Positions 41,433-51,071 are shown, numbered from the stretch's first letter. The stretch is 64,000 nucleotides of DNA from Terriglobia bacterium (GCA_020073215.1 JAIQFO010000004.1:62001-126000), one strand, 5' to 3'. Notes: generated from the sequence alone by a model not told the origin. Numbers and translations: made by a program.

Positions 41433-43220
41433 ATGAGGAAATCCATGCGGCCTTCAAAAGCACTCGCGTTATCGCTATTGGTCCTGCTGGGAGTACTCGC
41501 CCACGCTCAGGACGACATTCCCATGCGCGCCATGAAAGACGAACTCTCGCGTTCCATTACTGAACTGCAGCTTCAGAAAATGGAGAAGCCGTATTTTCTC
41601 GCTTACCGCATGGACGAAACCAATCAGAGCACGGTCTCCGCCATGCTCGGCAGCATTACCCAGGCGCAGCCGTCGCGCATACGCCTGATCGGCGTCGAAG
41701 TCCGGGTCGGCGACTACGCGCTCGACAATAGCAATTACGTCTCTCTGCCCAGTCTTGGCGCTGGGGGAGCTGGGCTATTGAGCGCTGTTTCCCAAGGTCC
41801 CCTCGATAACGACTACCGGCAGATCCGCCGTGATTTCTGGCTCGCCACCGACCGCCAGTACAAGAAAGCCCTGGAGGACCTTTCGGCCAAGCGCGCCGCC
41901 CTGGAAAGGCGCAAGCGCACAGACGATGTTCCGGACTTTAGCAAGGAGCCTTCCCTGGCCGAGACCGAGCCGCCGGAAAAAAGTCAGCTTGGCTTCGACG
42001 AACAAAAAGCTATCGCCCGCGATATCTCTGCCGTCTTCCTGAGCACGCCGGAGATTAACAACTCTTCCGTCGAGTTTGACTACCGCAATGCCTACACTCG
42101 CTACGTCAACAGCGAGGGCTCGGCCTTCACTCGCTCGCACTCGGTTTTCAAGTTACAGATCAGCGTTCAAACCCAGGTGGCAGACGGCCTGCCCATTTCC
42201 GATTCGCTCGAGTTCTTCGGCTCCGTCATGAGCGACCTTCCCCCCAAAGATGTGCTGATTGCTCGAACCCGTGCCATGGTCGAACGCATTTTGAAGCTCC
42301 GCTCCGCCGCCTCCCTCGAACGTTACAACGGCCCTGTGTTGTTCGAGGGCGATGCCGCCGGCGAGGTGTTTTCGCAGCAGTTTGCCAACGGCCTGATGGC
42401 CGTTCGCACTCCTCTGAGCGACGACCCGCGCTTCGAGATGTTCTTCAATCAAATGATGACTCAGTTGGGCGGTGGCTCATCCTTCGCCGACAAGATCGGT
42501 GGCCGCGTTCTGCCGGAGTTTCTCAGCCTCTCCGACAATCCACTGTCCTCCGACTACAAGGGCGTGAGGCTGTTGGGAACGAGCAAGATTGACGACGATG
42601 CTGTCCAGACCCGCGAAACCAAACTGATCGAACACGGCGTTTTGAAAACTCTTTTGGCTACCCGCGTTCCCGTGCGCGCCGTCCCTCACAGCACCGGCAG
42701 CCGGCGCGGCTGGGGACCGGCGCCCAGCAACCTTTTCCTGACTTCGGACAAGTCCATGAGCGCCGCCGAACTCCACCAGGAACTCATTCGTCGTGCCAAA
42801 GATCGCGGCCTCGACTACGCCATCGTCGTGCGGCGCATCGGCGGAGGCGCCGCTGCCTCTTTCATGAAGATGGCCATGCGCATGGCCCAGCAGGGTGGAC
42901 AGGGGGGAAGTTCCCTGGCCGAGGTTTATAAACTCTACCCCGACGGTCGTGAAGAGCTGGCGCAGGGGGTTGAGATTGCCGAGATGACCCCTGCCGCGTT
43001 CAAAGACATCGTCGCCGTTGGCGACACGCCCGTAGTCTTCACCGACGAGTTCCTCCCTCGCCTGGGCGCTCTGTTTTCGTTGGGCCTTAACCCCTCGTCG
43101 GAAATGCCCGTCGTTTCCTACGTCGTTCCCGCTCTCCTCTTCGATGATATTTCGCTCGTCAGAAGCCAGGGACCTTTCCCCAACCCGCCGATTTCTCCCT
43201 CGCCGCTGGCAAGACAATGA
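41433..43220 (+). CDS. TldE-type partner with signal peptide
   Basis: About 595 residues from the ATG at 41433 (M-R-K-S-M-R-P); a second ATG is at 41445. Signal peptide (A-L-A-L-S-L-L-V-L-L-G-V-L-A-H-A-Q) and TldD-like fold, but the metal motif H-E-x-x-x-H is replaced (G-E-V-F-S-Q-Q at the same place), as in TldE subunits that lack metal. Repeated domain signs (R-V-G-D-Y-A-L-D-N, V-N-S-E-G) match the preceding gene closely, so the two arose by duplication. They probably form a TldD/TldE heterodimer outside the cytoplasm. Confidence 0.88.
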   Translation: MRKSMRPSKALALSLLVLLGVLAHAQDDIPMRAMKDELSRSITELQLQKMEKPYFLAYRMDETNQSTVSAMLGSITQAQPSRIRLIGVEVRVGDYALDNSNYVSLPSLGAGGAGLLSAVSQGPLDNDYRQIRRDFWLATDRQYKKALEDLSAKRAALERRKRTDDVPDFSKEPSLAETEPPEKSQLGFDEQKAIARDISAVFLSTPEINNSSVEFDYRNAYTRYVNSEGSAFTRSHSVFKLQISVQTQVADGLPISDSLEFFGSVMSDLPPKDVLIARTRAMVERILKLRSAASLERYNGPVLFEGDAAGEVFSQQFANGLMAVRTPLSDDPRFEMFFNQMMTQLGGGSSFADKIGGRVLPEFLSLSDNPLSSDYKGVRLLGTSKIDDDAVQTRETKLIEHGVLKTLLATRVPVRAVPHSTGSRRGWGPAPSNLFLTSDKSMSAAELHQELIRRAKDRGLDYAIVVRRIGGGAAASFMKMAMRMAQQGGQGGSSLAEVYKLYPDGREELAQGVEIAEMTPAAFKDIVAVGDTPVVFTDEFLPRLGALFSLGLNPSSEMPVVSYVVPALLFDDISLVRSQGPFPNPPISPSPLARQ

Positions 43221-43572
43221 ATGGGCGATTTTGCGTACTGAGTCGAACCGCGGATTCGAAGTTCCTCGTCGCGCTGCCTGAGGAGCAAGATGTACGTAGC
43301 TTCGCCCTGAGACTCACTGTCGCAGATCGATTTTGGAACACCCTCGTGGTTAGAGATGTCAAGCCCCTGTTCTACCAATTTTCTCGATAACCCAATGTAT
43401 TGGCAGGGAAAAATAAAGTCGAAAAAGATGTCCGGAGAGCCAGTTCTCCCTAAACCAATGATTCTAAAAGATCGTGGTTTAAAAAAGAATGGGCACCAAT
43501 CGACACCTTTCCCGTACACTTCCAATGCTCGTGCTTGCTAGCGGCACGCAATTGCCATACTTAAGGAGAACC
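43221..43572. other. Gene-free stretch upstream of the transporter
   Basis: No supported gene. AT-richer than the surroundings. A longer reading frame on the plus strand is the upstream extension of the transporter gene. No repeat was recognised. Confidence 0.5.
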
Positions 43573-44793
43573 TTGGTCGCACCGCAGCCAACGCCACCGG
43601 CCGCCCCCCTGCCAGAACAAGGCCACGGTCCCGCCCTATTCGCCGGCTTTCTCGGCTGGACCCTCGACGCCTTCGATTTCTTCCTCGTCGTCTTCTCGCT
43701 CACCGCCATCGCCAAGGAGTTTCACCGCTCCGACGCCGAGATCGCTCTCTCCATCACCCTGACCCTCATGTTCCGTCCCCTCGGAGCCTTCATCTTCGGA
43801 CTCATGGCGGATCGCTACGGACGCCGCCTCCCCTTGATGATCGACCTGGTCTTCTACTCGGCAATCGAAGTGCTCACCGGTTTCGCTCACAGTTTCACCA
43901 CCTTCCTCGTGCTGCGGGCGTTGTTCGGCATCGGTATGGGCGGAGAGTGGGGGGTGGGCGCCTCTCTCGCCATGGAAAAGGTTCCACCCCGCCTGCGCGG
44001 CTTTCTTTCCGGCTTGCTTCAGGAGGGATACGCTCTCGGCTACCTTCTGGCCGCGGTCTGTTTTTACTTCGTCTTCCCGCGCTGGGGATGGCGGCCCATG
44101 TTCTTTATCGGAGGACTCCCCGCCCTCCTCGGCTTCTTCGTCCGCTTCAAAGTGAAAGAGTCCGAAGTCTGGGAGAAAACTCACCATCCGAACTGGAGCA
44201 ATCTAGGCCGCGAAATCTGTTCCCACTGGAAACTGTTTCTCTATCTAACGCTACTGATGATGATGATGAACTTTACCTCCCACGGCACCCAGGATATGTA
44301 CCCAACCTTCCTCCAGCGCCAGTGGGGCATGGGCCCGGGCAAGCGCGCCGTCATCACCGCCATCTCCATGGTGGGAGCCATCTTCGGAGGCCTGCTCGGG
44401 GGCTTGTTGTCCGACCGCATCGGACGCCGCCGCGCCATGGTCGCCGCGCTCGTCAGTGCGGCCGCGCTGGTCCCTCTCTGGGCCTACGCTCCCTCCCTGA
44501 CGTTGCTCGTCATCGGCGCTTTCCTCATCCAGTTCATGGTGCAAGGAGCCTGGGGCAGTGTTCCCGCGCACCTCTCCGAATTGTCGCCCGACTCGGTCCG
44601 CGGATTCCTTCCCGGCTTCGCGTACCAGTGCGGAGTGCTTCTGGCCGGCTCGGTCGCCTACGTCGAAGCGATTCTCGCCCAGCATACCCGCTACGCGAAC
44701 GCCATGGCTCTGACCGCGTTTACTGTGTTCACGCTCGCCGCCGTGGTCGTCGCTCTAGGCCGCGAGCATAAGGCCATTCAATTCGGTGTGTAG
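43573..44793 (+). CDS. MFS transporter, sialate/lactate:H+ type
   Basis: About 406 residues from a TTG at 43573, four bases after AAGGAG (43563-43568), which is short; an earlier ATG at 43525 is possible. Twelve membrane helices in MFS pattern. Signature loops: D-R-Y-G-R-R between helices two and three, G-G-E-W-G-V-G in helix four, D-R-I-G-R-R after helix eight. The W-T-L-D-A-F-D-F-F in helix one and G-E-W-G-V fit the SHS/JEN group of monocarboxylate symporters. Substrate is not proven. Confidence 0.85.
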   Translation: MVAPQPTPPAAPLPEQGHGPALFAGFLGWTLDAFDFFLVVFSLTAIAKEFHRSDAEIALSITLTLMFRPLGAFIFGLMADRYGRRLPLMIDLVFYSAIEVLTGFAHSFTTFLVLRALFGIGMGGEWGVGASLAMEKVPPRLRGFLSGLLQEGYALGYLLAAVCFYFVFPRWGWRPMFFIGGLPALLGFFVRFKVKESEVWEKTHHPNWSNLGREICSHWKLFLYLTLLMMMMNFTSHGTQDMYPTFLQRQWGMGPGKRAVITAISMVGAIFGGLLGGLLSDRIGRRRAMVAALVSAAALVPLWAYAPSLTLLVIGAFLIQFMVQGAWGSVPAHLSELSPDSVRGFLPGFAYQCGVLLAGSVAYVEAILAQHTRYANAMALTAFTVFTLAAVVVALGREHKAIQFGV

Positions 44794-44849
44794 CAGGTCT
44801 TGGCCTCGTTTTGAAAGGGCACGGTTTTACAGCCTGCCGAAAAACTCAA

Positions 44850-44890
44850 GTTTCGTATCAGGGTATCGCTTCAGCGATACCGCGAGTCGT
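44850..44890. repeat. Dispersed hairpin, GGTATC/GATACC family
   Basis: TATCAGGGTATCGCTTCAGC, GATACCGCGAGTC. The second copy is at about 34290-34330 with the same arms. The gap 44794-45075 also carries GCTGAAAAACTC-like and GCCGCCGAGGGCG words of other dispersed repeats but no gene. Confidence 0.75.
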
Positions 44891-45075
44891 TCGAAATCAA
44901 ACATCGTTTTTGATTTGGGGGGCCCAGCTTCAGCGCTGCAGTGACTGCTTGTTTTGAATGCGACTCTCGCCGCCGAGGGCGAGCCGCATTGCTAATCGAT
45001 AGAACCGTTTTTCCCGCATGTCTCCCCCGTAGAAACATGCGATGATGTTCCGACTTTCCAACAAGGAGCTTCCCC

Positions 45076-45513
45076 ATGGCCGACCGATCTCCCCAGAATT
45101 TTTCCAATCACACGCGTTTCGATCCGCCCTTCCACTTCTTCATCCTGCCCGTGTTTGCCATCTCGCTGATCGTGACCATAGTCCACCTGATCCGCAGGCC
45201 AGGACTGCATTCTGCCTGGCTGGTCGTGTTCATGATCGCGGCCATCACCGCCATCTTCAAAATCCGCCTCTACGCCCTCAAAGTGCAGGACCGCGTCATC
45301 CGGCTCGAAGAAAGATTGCGCCTAGCAACTTTACTCGACCCATCCCTTCGCCCGCGCATCCCGGAATTTACGGAATCGCAGTTAATCGGCCTGCGCTTCG
45401 CCTCCGACGCCGAACTCCCCGCCCTCGCCGCCAGAACCCTCAACGAAAAACTAGCCCGCGACGATATAAAGAAATCAATCCAGCACTGGCGCCCCGACGA
45501 CTGGAGAGTGTGA
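45076..45513 (+). CDS. DUF6526 membrane protein
   Basis: About 145 residues. Two membrane helices (F-F-I-L-P-V-F-A-I-S-L-I-V-T-I-V and W-L-V-V-F-M-I-A-A-I-T-A-I) and a C-terminal soluble part (Q-D-R-V-I-R-L-E-E-R-L-R). It matches the short DUF6526 family, found often in Acidobacteriota and Bacteroidota, whose function is unknown. AAGGAG is placed well before the ATG. Confidence 0.85.
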   Translation: MADRSPQNFSNHTRFDPPFHFFILPVFAISLIVTIVHLIRRPGLHSAWLVVFMIAAITAIFKIRLYALKVQDRVIRLEERLRLATLLDPSLRPRIPEFTESQLIGLRFASDAELPALAARTLNEKLARDDIKKSIQHWRPDDWRV

Positions 45514-45575
45514 ACCAAGAGGCGAACAGGAAACCCGAAGACTCGAAACCTTCGTGACCCTTCGTGTCCTTGGTG
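45513..45575. repeat. Inverted repeat after DUF6526
   Basis: GAACCA...CTTCGTGACCCTTCGTGTCC-TTGGTGGTTC, a member of the AACCACCAAGGACACGAAGG class seen widely in intergenic DNA. It could end transcription before the kinase gene. Confidence 0.6.
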
Positions 45576-45668
45576 GTTCCGGTTTTCTTTCTTCGACCGC
45601 AAGAATGGCCGTCGGTTGACTTGCCTAACAGCCAACCGTAAGATTTCACCCCAGCGTGGAGTGAACCA

Positions 45669-48617
45669 ATGGTGGGCGAGGTTGTCTCGCATTACCGCAT
45701 TCTCGAAAAACTGGGCGGCGGCGGTATGGGTGTCGTCTACAAAGCCGAAGACACGCGCCTCGACCGCTTCGTCGCCCTCAAATTCCTTCCCGAGAATGTC
45801 GCCCAGGACCGCCAGTCGCTCGAGCGCTTCCGCCGCGAGGCCCGGGCCGCATCGGCGCTCAACCATCCGAATATCTGCACCATCCACGACATTGGCGAGC
45901 ACAACGGCAAGGCCTTCATCGTCATGGAGTACCTCGACGGCTCGACCCTGAAACACATCATCGGCAACCGTCCCATGGAGCTGGACATACTGCTTTCGCT
46001 GGGCATCGAAATCGCCGATGCCCTCGACGCCGCCCATGCCCAGGGAATCGTCCATCGCGACATTAAGCCGGCGAATATTTTTGTGACCAAGCGCGAGCAC
46101 GCGAAGATTCTCGATTTCGGCTTGGCCAAGGTCTCACAACCCGTGACCCGCCCATCGGAACCCTCTGGAGTGACGATAGAGACCTCCGTGGCCGAGGAAC
46201 ACCTGACCAGCCCCGGTTCCGCAGTAGGGACGGTGGCCTACATGTCGCCCGAGCAGGCCAAGGGAAAGGAACTCGATTCCCGCACTGACCTGTTTTCCTT
46301 CGGCGCCGTGCTCTATGAAATGGCCACCGGCATGGTCCCGTTTCGCGGAGACACCTCGGCCCTGATTTTTCAGGCCATCCTCGATCGCGCCCCGGTTTCG
46401 CCGATCCGCCTGAATCCCGATCTGCCTCCGAAGCTCGAAGACATCATCAACAAGGCGCTCGAGAAAGACCGCAATCTCCGCTACCAGCACGCCGCCGACA
46501 TCCGCGCCGATCTGCAGCGCCTGAAGCGTGACACCGACACCGGACGCGCCGTCGCCGCAAGTTCGGGCTCGGTGGCGGCGGCGCACGACTCCGGATCGCG
46601 GCCGGTGTCACCGGCCGTCGCGCCAAGCTCTGGTGCGGCGGCAGCCATTTCGTCGGGCGCGGTGATGCCCGCCAGCGGCGTCGCTCCCGCGGCGCAGAAG
46701 AAATCGTGGAAGATTCCCGCCGTCGTCGTCGCCACTCTACTGATCGCGGTGTTGATCGCGGGCGCCTTATTCTTCCGCTCCCGCAGCGCCAGCGCCCTCA
46801 CCGCTAAAGACACCGTGGTGCTCGCCGACTTCGTCAACACGACCGGAGACGCCGTCTTCGACGGAACTCTGAAGCAGGCGTTGGCCGTGCAACTGGAGCA
46901 GTCACCCTACCTGAACCTGCTACCGGAATCCCGAGTCCGCGAGGCTCTGCGCTTCATGGGCCGCCAGCCCGACGAACGGATCAGCAACGACGTGGCCCGC
47001 GAGATCTGCATGCGCGAAGGCGCCAAAGCTATGCTGACCGGCTCCATCGCCAGCCTCGGCACGCACTACGTCATCACCGTTTCCGCGCTCAACGCCCAAA
47101 ACGGCGACGTGCTGGCCCGCGAAGAGACCGAAGCCGAGAGCAAGGAGCAGGTCCTCAAATCGCTCGACCGGGCCGCTTCCAGCTTGCGCGGCAAGCTCGG
47201 AGAATCCATCGGCTCGGTGCAGAAGTTCGCCACCCCGCTCGAACAGGCCACCACCTCGTCGCTCGAAGCCTTGCAAGCCTTCAGCCTCGGCCAAGCCGAG
47301 CACCTGAGACTTAACGATGCCAAGGCCATCCCCTATCTCAAACGGGCCGTCGAACTCGATCCCAACTTCGCCATGGCGAATGCCACTCTGGGCGTCGCCT
47401 ATAGCAATGTCACGCAGCAAGGGCTGGCCGACAGTTTCATCACCAAGGCCTTTGACCTGAAGGAGAGAGCCAGCGAACGTGAACGGCTCTATATCTCGTC
47501 GCACTACTATGACATTGTCACCGGGGATCTGGACAAAGCCATCGAGACCTACGAACAGTGGGTGCAAACCTACCCACGCGACGTTGCGCCCCGCGACAAC
47601 CTCGCCTTGCGCTACAACGCCATCGGGCAGCCGGAAAAAGCCCTGGCCAGTTCCAGCGAGGCCATGAGGATCGATCCGAAAGATAGTTACGCCTACCAGA
47701 ACGTAGCCGATACCTATGAACGCCTCAATCGCTTCGACGAGGCCCGGGCCGTGGCCGAGAAAGGGGTCGCCGAGAACATGGGCCGGTCGCTGCATTTCAC
47801 CCTCTTCGACCTCGCCTTCATTCGCGGCGATGAAGCCGCCGAGGCCCACGAAGTGGAATGGGCCGCCGGGAAACCGGACGAACCCATCATGCTAATGTTC
47901 CGTGCCCAGGCCGAGTGCTCACGAGGAAGGCTGCAGCCCGCCCGCGCCGCTTATGCCCAAAGTGAAAGTGCCGCCCAGCGCATCGGATACAAGGAGTTCA
48001 GCGGCATAGTTCTTGCACTGCAAGCCGGATGCGAGGTAGAACTGGGCAACTTCACGGAAGCGCGCCAGAAAATTTCCGATGCTCTTGCCCGCTCCGAAGA
48101 CCGCGATACCCGGAGGATTGCCATGGTGGCGTTAGCCCAGACCGGCGACGCCGCGCGTAGCCAGAAAATCGCAGGCGATCTGGCCCGCCAATATCCCACC
48201 GACACCCTGCTCAACAAGGTCTGGGTTCCCGTCGTCCAAGCCTTGACCGATCTGCAGCATAATCAGCCCGCACAGGCAGTGGCGCGCCTCGAAGTCGCCA
48301 CGCCCTACGAACTTGGCAGCGAGCCCGGCGCTGCGCATTACTTGGTCAATAGCGTGCGCGGCCAAGCCTTCCTCCACCTCAAACAAGGCGCCAAGGCCGC
48401 CGCCGAGTGCCAGAAAATTCTCGACCACCGCGGCATCGACCCGCTTGACGTCACCTACAATCTTTCGCATCTTGCCTTGGCTCGCGCCCAAGCCCTGCAA
48501 GGCAACACCGCCGCCGCCAAGTCCGCCTACCAGGACTTCTTCGCCGCCTGGAAAGACGCCGATCCCGATCCCCCCGTCCTGAAACAGGCCAAGGCCGAAT
48601 ACGACAAATTGAAATAG
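45669..48617 (+). CDS. TPR-fused Ser/Thr protein kinase
   Basis: 982 residues. PknB-like kinase domain (residues 8-285): G-G-G-G-M-G-V-V loop, Lys38 in V-A-L-K-F, catalytic H-R-D-I-K-P-A-N (Asp131), D-F-G-L-A-K. Then a Ser/Ala-rich linker, one membrane helix (about 345-370), an FlgO-like/CsgG-like part ([23 protein letters not shown]), and at least ten TPR-like repeats. This layout is common in Acidobacteriota and places the kinase in the cytoplasm and the TPRs outside. Activity regulates unknown targets. Confidence 0.93.
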   Translation: MVGEVVSHYRILEKLGGGGMGVVYKAEDTRLDRFVALKFLPENVAQDRQSLERFRREARAASALNHPNICTIHDIGEHNGKAFIVMEYLDGSTLKHIIGNRPMELDILLSLGIEIADALDAAHAQGIVHRDIKPANIFVTKREHAKILDFGLAKVSQPVTRPSEPSGVTIETSVAEEHLTSPGSAVGTVAYMSPEQAKGKELDSRTDLFSFGAVLYEMATGMVPFRGDTSALIFQAILDRAPVSPIRLNPDLPPKLEDIINKALEKDRNLRYQHAADIRADLQRLKRDTDTGRAVAASSGSVAAAHDSGSRPVSPAVAPSSGAAAAISSGAVMPASGVAPAAQKKSWKIPAVVVATLLIAVLIAGALFFRSRSASALTAKDTVVLADFVNTTGDAVFDGTLKQALAVQLEQSPYLNLLPESRVREALRFMGRQPDERISNDVAREICMREGAKAMLTGSIASLGTHYVITVSALNAQNGDVLAREETEAESKEQVLKSLDRAASSLRGKLGESIGSVQKFATPLEQATTSSLEALQAFSLGQAEHLRLNDAKAIPYLKRAVELDPNFAMANATLGVAYSNVTQQGLADSFITKAFDLKERASERERLYISSHYYDIVTGDLDKAIETYEQWVQTYPRDVAPRDNLALRYNAIGQPEKALASSSEAMRIDPKDSYAYQNVADTYERLNRFDEARAVAEKGVAENMGRSLHFTLFDLAFIRGDEAAEAHEVEWAAGKPDEPIMLMFRAQAECSRGRLQPARAAYAQSESAAQRIGYKEFSGIVLALQAGCEVELGNFTEARQKISDALARSEDRDTRRIAMVALAQTGDAARSQKIAGDLARQYPTDTLLNKVWVPVVQALTDLQHNQPAQAVARLEVATPYELGSEPGAAHYLVNSVRGQAFLHLKQGAKAAAECQKILDHRGIDPLDVTYNLSHLALARAQALQGNTAAAKSAYQDFFAAWKDADPDPPVLKQAKAEYDKLK

Positions 48618-48619
48618 AT

Positions 48620-48671
48620 CGCGTAGGGACGGCCGCCCTCGGCCGTCCAAGCTGAGCAAAGCTCGGCAGCT
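48620..48671. repeat. Palindromic element after the kinase gene
   Basis: GCGTAGGGACGGCCG, CCCT, CGGCCGTCC, AAGCTGAGCAAAGCTCGG. It begins two bases after the TAG stop, a position suited to ending transcription. The first stem differs in sequence from other copies but stays fully paired. Confidence 0.85.
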
Positions 48672-48745
48672 GCCGGTCGTCACAGCAATGCTCGACCGTC
48701 ATAAGGCCCCGTCAGTTGTCCGCCCCGTCCAACCGCCAACTCCTG

Positions 48746-48870
48746 CCCACTTGTTACTCCCTGGATTCCTCTCTGTTCCCCTGTATCCCCGCCAGTAAAC
48801 AATCCCAAGTCGAAGCATGAAATCCGCAAGTTGCAGCCGTTTTCTCGAAGGAACGAGCACCGCACGCGCC
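48746..48870. repeat. ~110-bp dispersed repeat, copy 1
   Basis: Shares CCCACTTGTTACTCCCTGG, GTAAACAATCCCAAG, TCCGCAAGT and AGCCGTTTTCTC, in the same order, with 50825-50930. Confidence 0.75.
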
Positions 48871-49162
48871 AATCCGCCCGTCCAACGCCATCCGTGTACC
48901 ACTATTACTCCTCTGATTCCGCTGGAGAACGCATTCCCAGAGGGGCTAGCTTAGCCAGCGCTCGCCGCTGGAAAAAGTGGAAAAAACGACTCAAGTCCCG
49001 GAGGGACCGATTGTCCTAGCTCGATGGTCATTCGAAAAGTGGATCAGCGATGCTGAATAAAGCCGCGAAGCGGCGCAAGAATGCAGCCCACGGCGCAAGC
49101 CGTGGGTGCAAAGCGGGAATTGAGGAAAGCCCCGAAGGGGCGAAAAAAGAGGGGCTCCTGGT

Positions 49163-49678
49163 TCAAGCTCCGGGCGGAAGCAGACTCAGACCGAACGGCC
49201 GCGCCAGTTCGATCAGCTGTGCGGGAGAAGGAGGCGGAGAACATCTCGCCACAGCTAAGAAGTACTCCTCGAATCCGCCGGGAGTGATGACGCACAGCAA
49301 ACGGCTGTGCGTCGACGCCACATTACGAAAGCCATGTGGAATGCCTCGGGGCAATACCGCAGAGGCGCCAGCGGAAACCGTCCGCCGCTCGCGGCCGACA
49401 TGCAACTCGTAGCTACCCTCAAGAATGTAAAAAATCTCGTCTTCGCGCGAGTGGATGTGACGCGGCGGCCCCCAACCGGGCGGCGTAACCTGTTCGAGCA
49501 CCGTATATCGTCCTCCAGTGCTGGCGGCCGTTGCTAGGAAACGCATTGACGTTCCAAGCATCGTGAATGTGTGCCCACCGCCGGCATCCATTAAGATCGG
49601 CTCAAACTGCGCTGCTGCAAAACCGTCGGCCTGCGCTGCCGTCGCTTCCACCACTGCAATACCTGTTCTGTCACTCAT
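49163..49678 (-). CDS. Cupin-domain protein
   Basis: About 171 residues from the ATG at 49678 behind GGGAG. A single cupin 2 barrel with P-P-R-H-I-H-S-R-E-D-E-I-F-Y-I-L-E-G and P-R-G-I-P-H-G-F-R-N, so the metal set H, H, E, H is complete. It could be a small dioxygenase or a sugar/quercetinase-type enzyme. The second cupin gene is just upstream in the same direction. Confidence 0.85.
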   Translation of the reverse strand: MSDRTGIAVVEATAAQADGFAAAQFEPILMDAGGGHTFTMLGTSMRFLATAASTGGRYTVLEQVTPPGWGPPRHIHSREDEIFYILEGSYELHVGRERRTVSAGASAVLPRGIPHGFRNVASTHSRLLCVITPGGFEEYFLAVARCSPPPSPAQLIELARPFGLSLLPPGA

Positions 49679-49746
49679 TGTGAGCTCCCTTTTCGCGCCT
49701 CTCGGCAATTGCCTTAGCTTCCCCAGTGTGGCGACAACAGCAGCGT

Positions 49747-50217
49747 TTACGCCTGAGCTGGCGTGAGGCCGTGTCGGCGCATAATCTCCGCCATCTTTAC
49801 GCGGTCCGGAGGTCCGCCTGAAGCCTCGTTAATCACTTCGGCGGCCTCGCGGAAATATTGCGGACCGATCGCCGCTGGCGTGATCACGCAGAGGGCCTTT
49901 ACATCCTGTGTCCCGTTGTTATCGAACCGGTGAATGGCGCCACGCGGAATGCAGAGCGCTTGCCCCGGCCCAACGTCGATTTGTTTTCCGTCGACAGTCC
50001 ACGTCAACACTCCCTCAATGCCGTAGATCGTCTCTTCGTAATGATCGTGGCTATGGGCGGGAGCCGCCAGGCGCTGCCCTCCCGGGACCACGACCTCAAA
50101 GGCCGCCAGGGTGCCATTCGAGTTCTCTCCCGTAATCAGAAAACGAACCATGAGCGGTCCCAACCGGATGGCCTCCTCAGAAGGATTGATGTCGAGATCG
50201 ATGGTTTGCTGTGCCAT
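49747..50217 (-). CDS. Cupin-domain protein
   Basis: About 156 residues from the ATG at 50217 behind GGGG. The cupin motifs are A-H-S-H-D-H-Y-E-E-T-I-Y-G-I-E-G and P-R-G-A-I-H-R-F-D-N. It resembles the downstream cupin (I-T-P-A-A-I-G-P-Q-Y-F-R-E against I-T-P-G-G-F-E-E-Y-F). Divergent to a MarR gene across a 73-base region with an operator-like palindrome, so the cupin pair is likely MarR-controlled. Confidence 0.85.
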   Translation of the reverse strand: MAQQTIDLDINPSEEAIRLGPLMVRFLITGENSNGTLAAFEVVVPGGQRLAAPAHSHDHYEETIYGIEGVLTWTVDGKQIDVGPGQALCIPRGAIHRFDNNGTQDVKALCVITPAAIGPQYFREAAEVINEASGGPPDRVKMAEIMRRHGLTPAQA

Positions 50218-50229
50218 GTACCCCCCACT

Positions 50230-50271
50230 AGTAAATGCCATTTACTGTGCTACAATGTAAACTCCATTTAC
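50230..50271. promoter_or_regulatory. Putative MarR operator
   Basis: AGTAAATG-C-CATTTACT (50230-50246) is a perfect 8-bp inverted repeat, followed by GTAAACTCCATTTAC (50257-50271), a weaker copy of the same palindrome. Both lie in the divergent promoter region of the cupin and MarR genes. Confidence 0.75.
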
Positions 50272-50290
50272 CAAGGATGTCAAGCGAAAA

Positions 50291-50743
50291 ATGTCGAGCT
50301 CAATCAAAACTAAAACTGAGGATATGCTCATCGGGGCCCTGCTGCGTGTCCCGGCACAGGCGATCCAACGTCGGATCATCCACGAGCTCAATGCGGCCGG
50401 TTTTGAAGAACTGCGGGTACCGCATATGGCGGTGCTCCAGTTTCCCGGTCCGGATGGAGTTCGCCCAGGCACTGTCGCCGAGCGCGCCGGTATGAGCAAA
50501 CAGGCTATCAACCAGCTTCTCCGGAGCCTCGAAGGGTTTGGTTATATCATCCGCTCCGACGCGGCCGATGGGGGCCGCGCACGGATTGTCCACCTCACCA
50601 AGCGGGGCCGCGCCGCGTACTCAAAAATCCACGACATACTTCGTGACATCGAGCGGGAATGGAGCTCTGAGCTTGGACCCAAGCCTTTCGCTCAGCTCAA
50701 AGAACTGCTATTCCGTGTCTGGGAGAGCCCCTTGGCACGGTAG
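50291..50743 (+). CDS. MarR-family transcription regulator
   Basis: About 150 residues. Winged-helix MarR domain: R-P-G-T-V-A-E-R-A-G-M-S-K-Q-A-I-N-Q-L-L-R-S-L-E-G-F-G-Y-I (recognition helix), then D-G-G-R-A-R-I-V-H-L-T wing and a dimer helix at the end. MarR proteins repress and respond to small aromatic ligands. It is divergent from two cupin genes with a palindrome in between, so autoregulation and cupin control are likely. Confidence 0.9.
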   Translation: MSSSIKTKTEDMLIGALLRVPAQAIQRRIIHELNAAGFEELRVPHMAVLQFPGPDGVRPGTVAERAGMSKQAINQLLRSLEGFGYIIRSDAADGGRARIVHLTKRGRAAYSKIHDILRDIEREWSSELGPKPFAQLKELLFRVWESPLAR

Positions 50744-50824
50744 CAGCCGGGCCTCTCCTTTCCGGTGAGCCAGAGCATGGCCAACTCGTAGTTGCTGTAA
50801 CAGCCCGGTCGAAGCGAGGAACTT

Positions 50825-50930
50825 CCCACTTGTTACTCCCTGGATTCCTCCAGATCCCCGATGGTAAACAATCCCAAGCGAAACGCGGAATCCGCAAGTC
50901 GAAGCCGTTTTTCTCATGGGGACGAAGACC
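50825..50930. repeat. ~110-bp dispersed repeat, copy 2
   Basis: Same blocks as 48746-48870 in the same order. Copies differ by small indels, so they are old. Confidence 0.75.
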
Positions 50931-51040
50931 GCGCGCAGCGCTCCGGCCGTCTAATGCCAGTCTCTTCCCACTTGTTACTTCCCAGAGTCCCCCGTGCCGG
51001 CTGTGGTAAGGGAGTCCACAGCCGGGCGCAAAGCCTCAAA

Positions 51041-51071
51041 AAGAACAAAGCCCTCGCCGCAGCGAGGGCTT
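51041..51071 (-). terminator. Rho-independent terminator for the 51092-52687 gene
   Basis: On the minus strand AAGCCCTCGC, loop TGCG, GCGAGGGCTT, followed by TTGTTCTTTTT. Ten-base stem and T-rich tail directly after the stop codon. Confidence 0.9.

Larger units (their letters stand above)
48618..49162. other. Repeat-rich gene-free region
   Basis: 545 bases without a gene. It holds a palindromic element (48620-48671), a dispersed ~110-bp repeat (48746-48870) and a cluster of short palindromes: GTCCCGGAGGGACC (48996-49009), AGCCGCGAAGCGGC (49061-49074), GCCCACGGCGCAAGCCGTGG (49086-49105) and AGCCCCGAAGGGGC (49128-49141). Confidence 0.8.

Noticed and set aside
46920-47849. Minus-strand frame of 309 codons
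   Set aside because: Antisense to the TPR part of the kinase; no motif.
49061-49142. Regular short palindromes as a CRISPR array
   Set aside because: Repeats differ in sequence and have no uniform spacer length.
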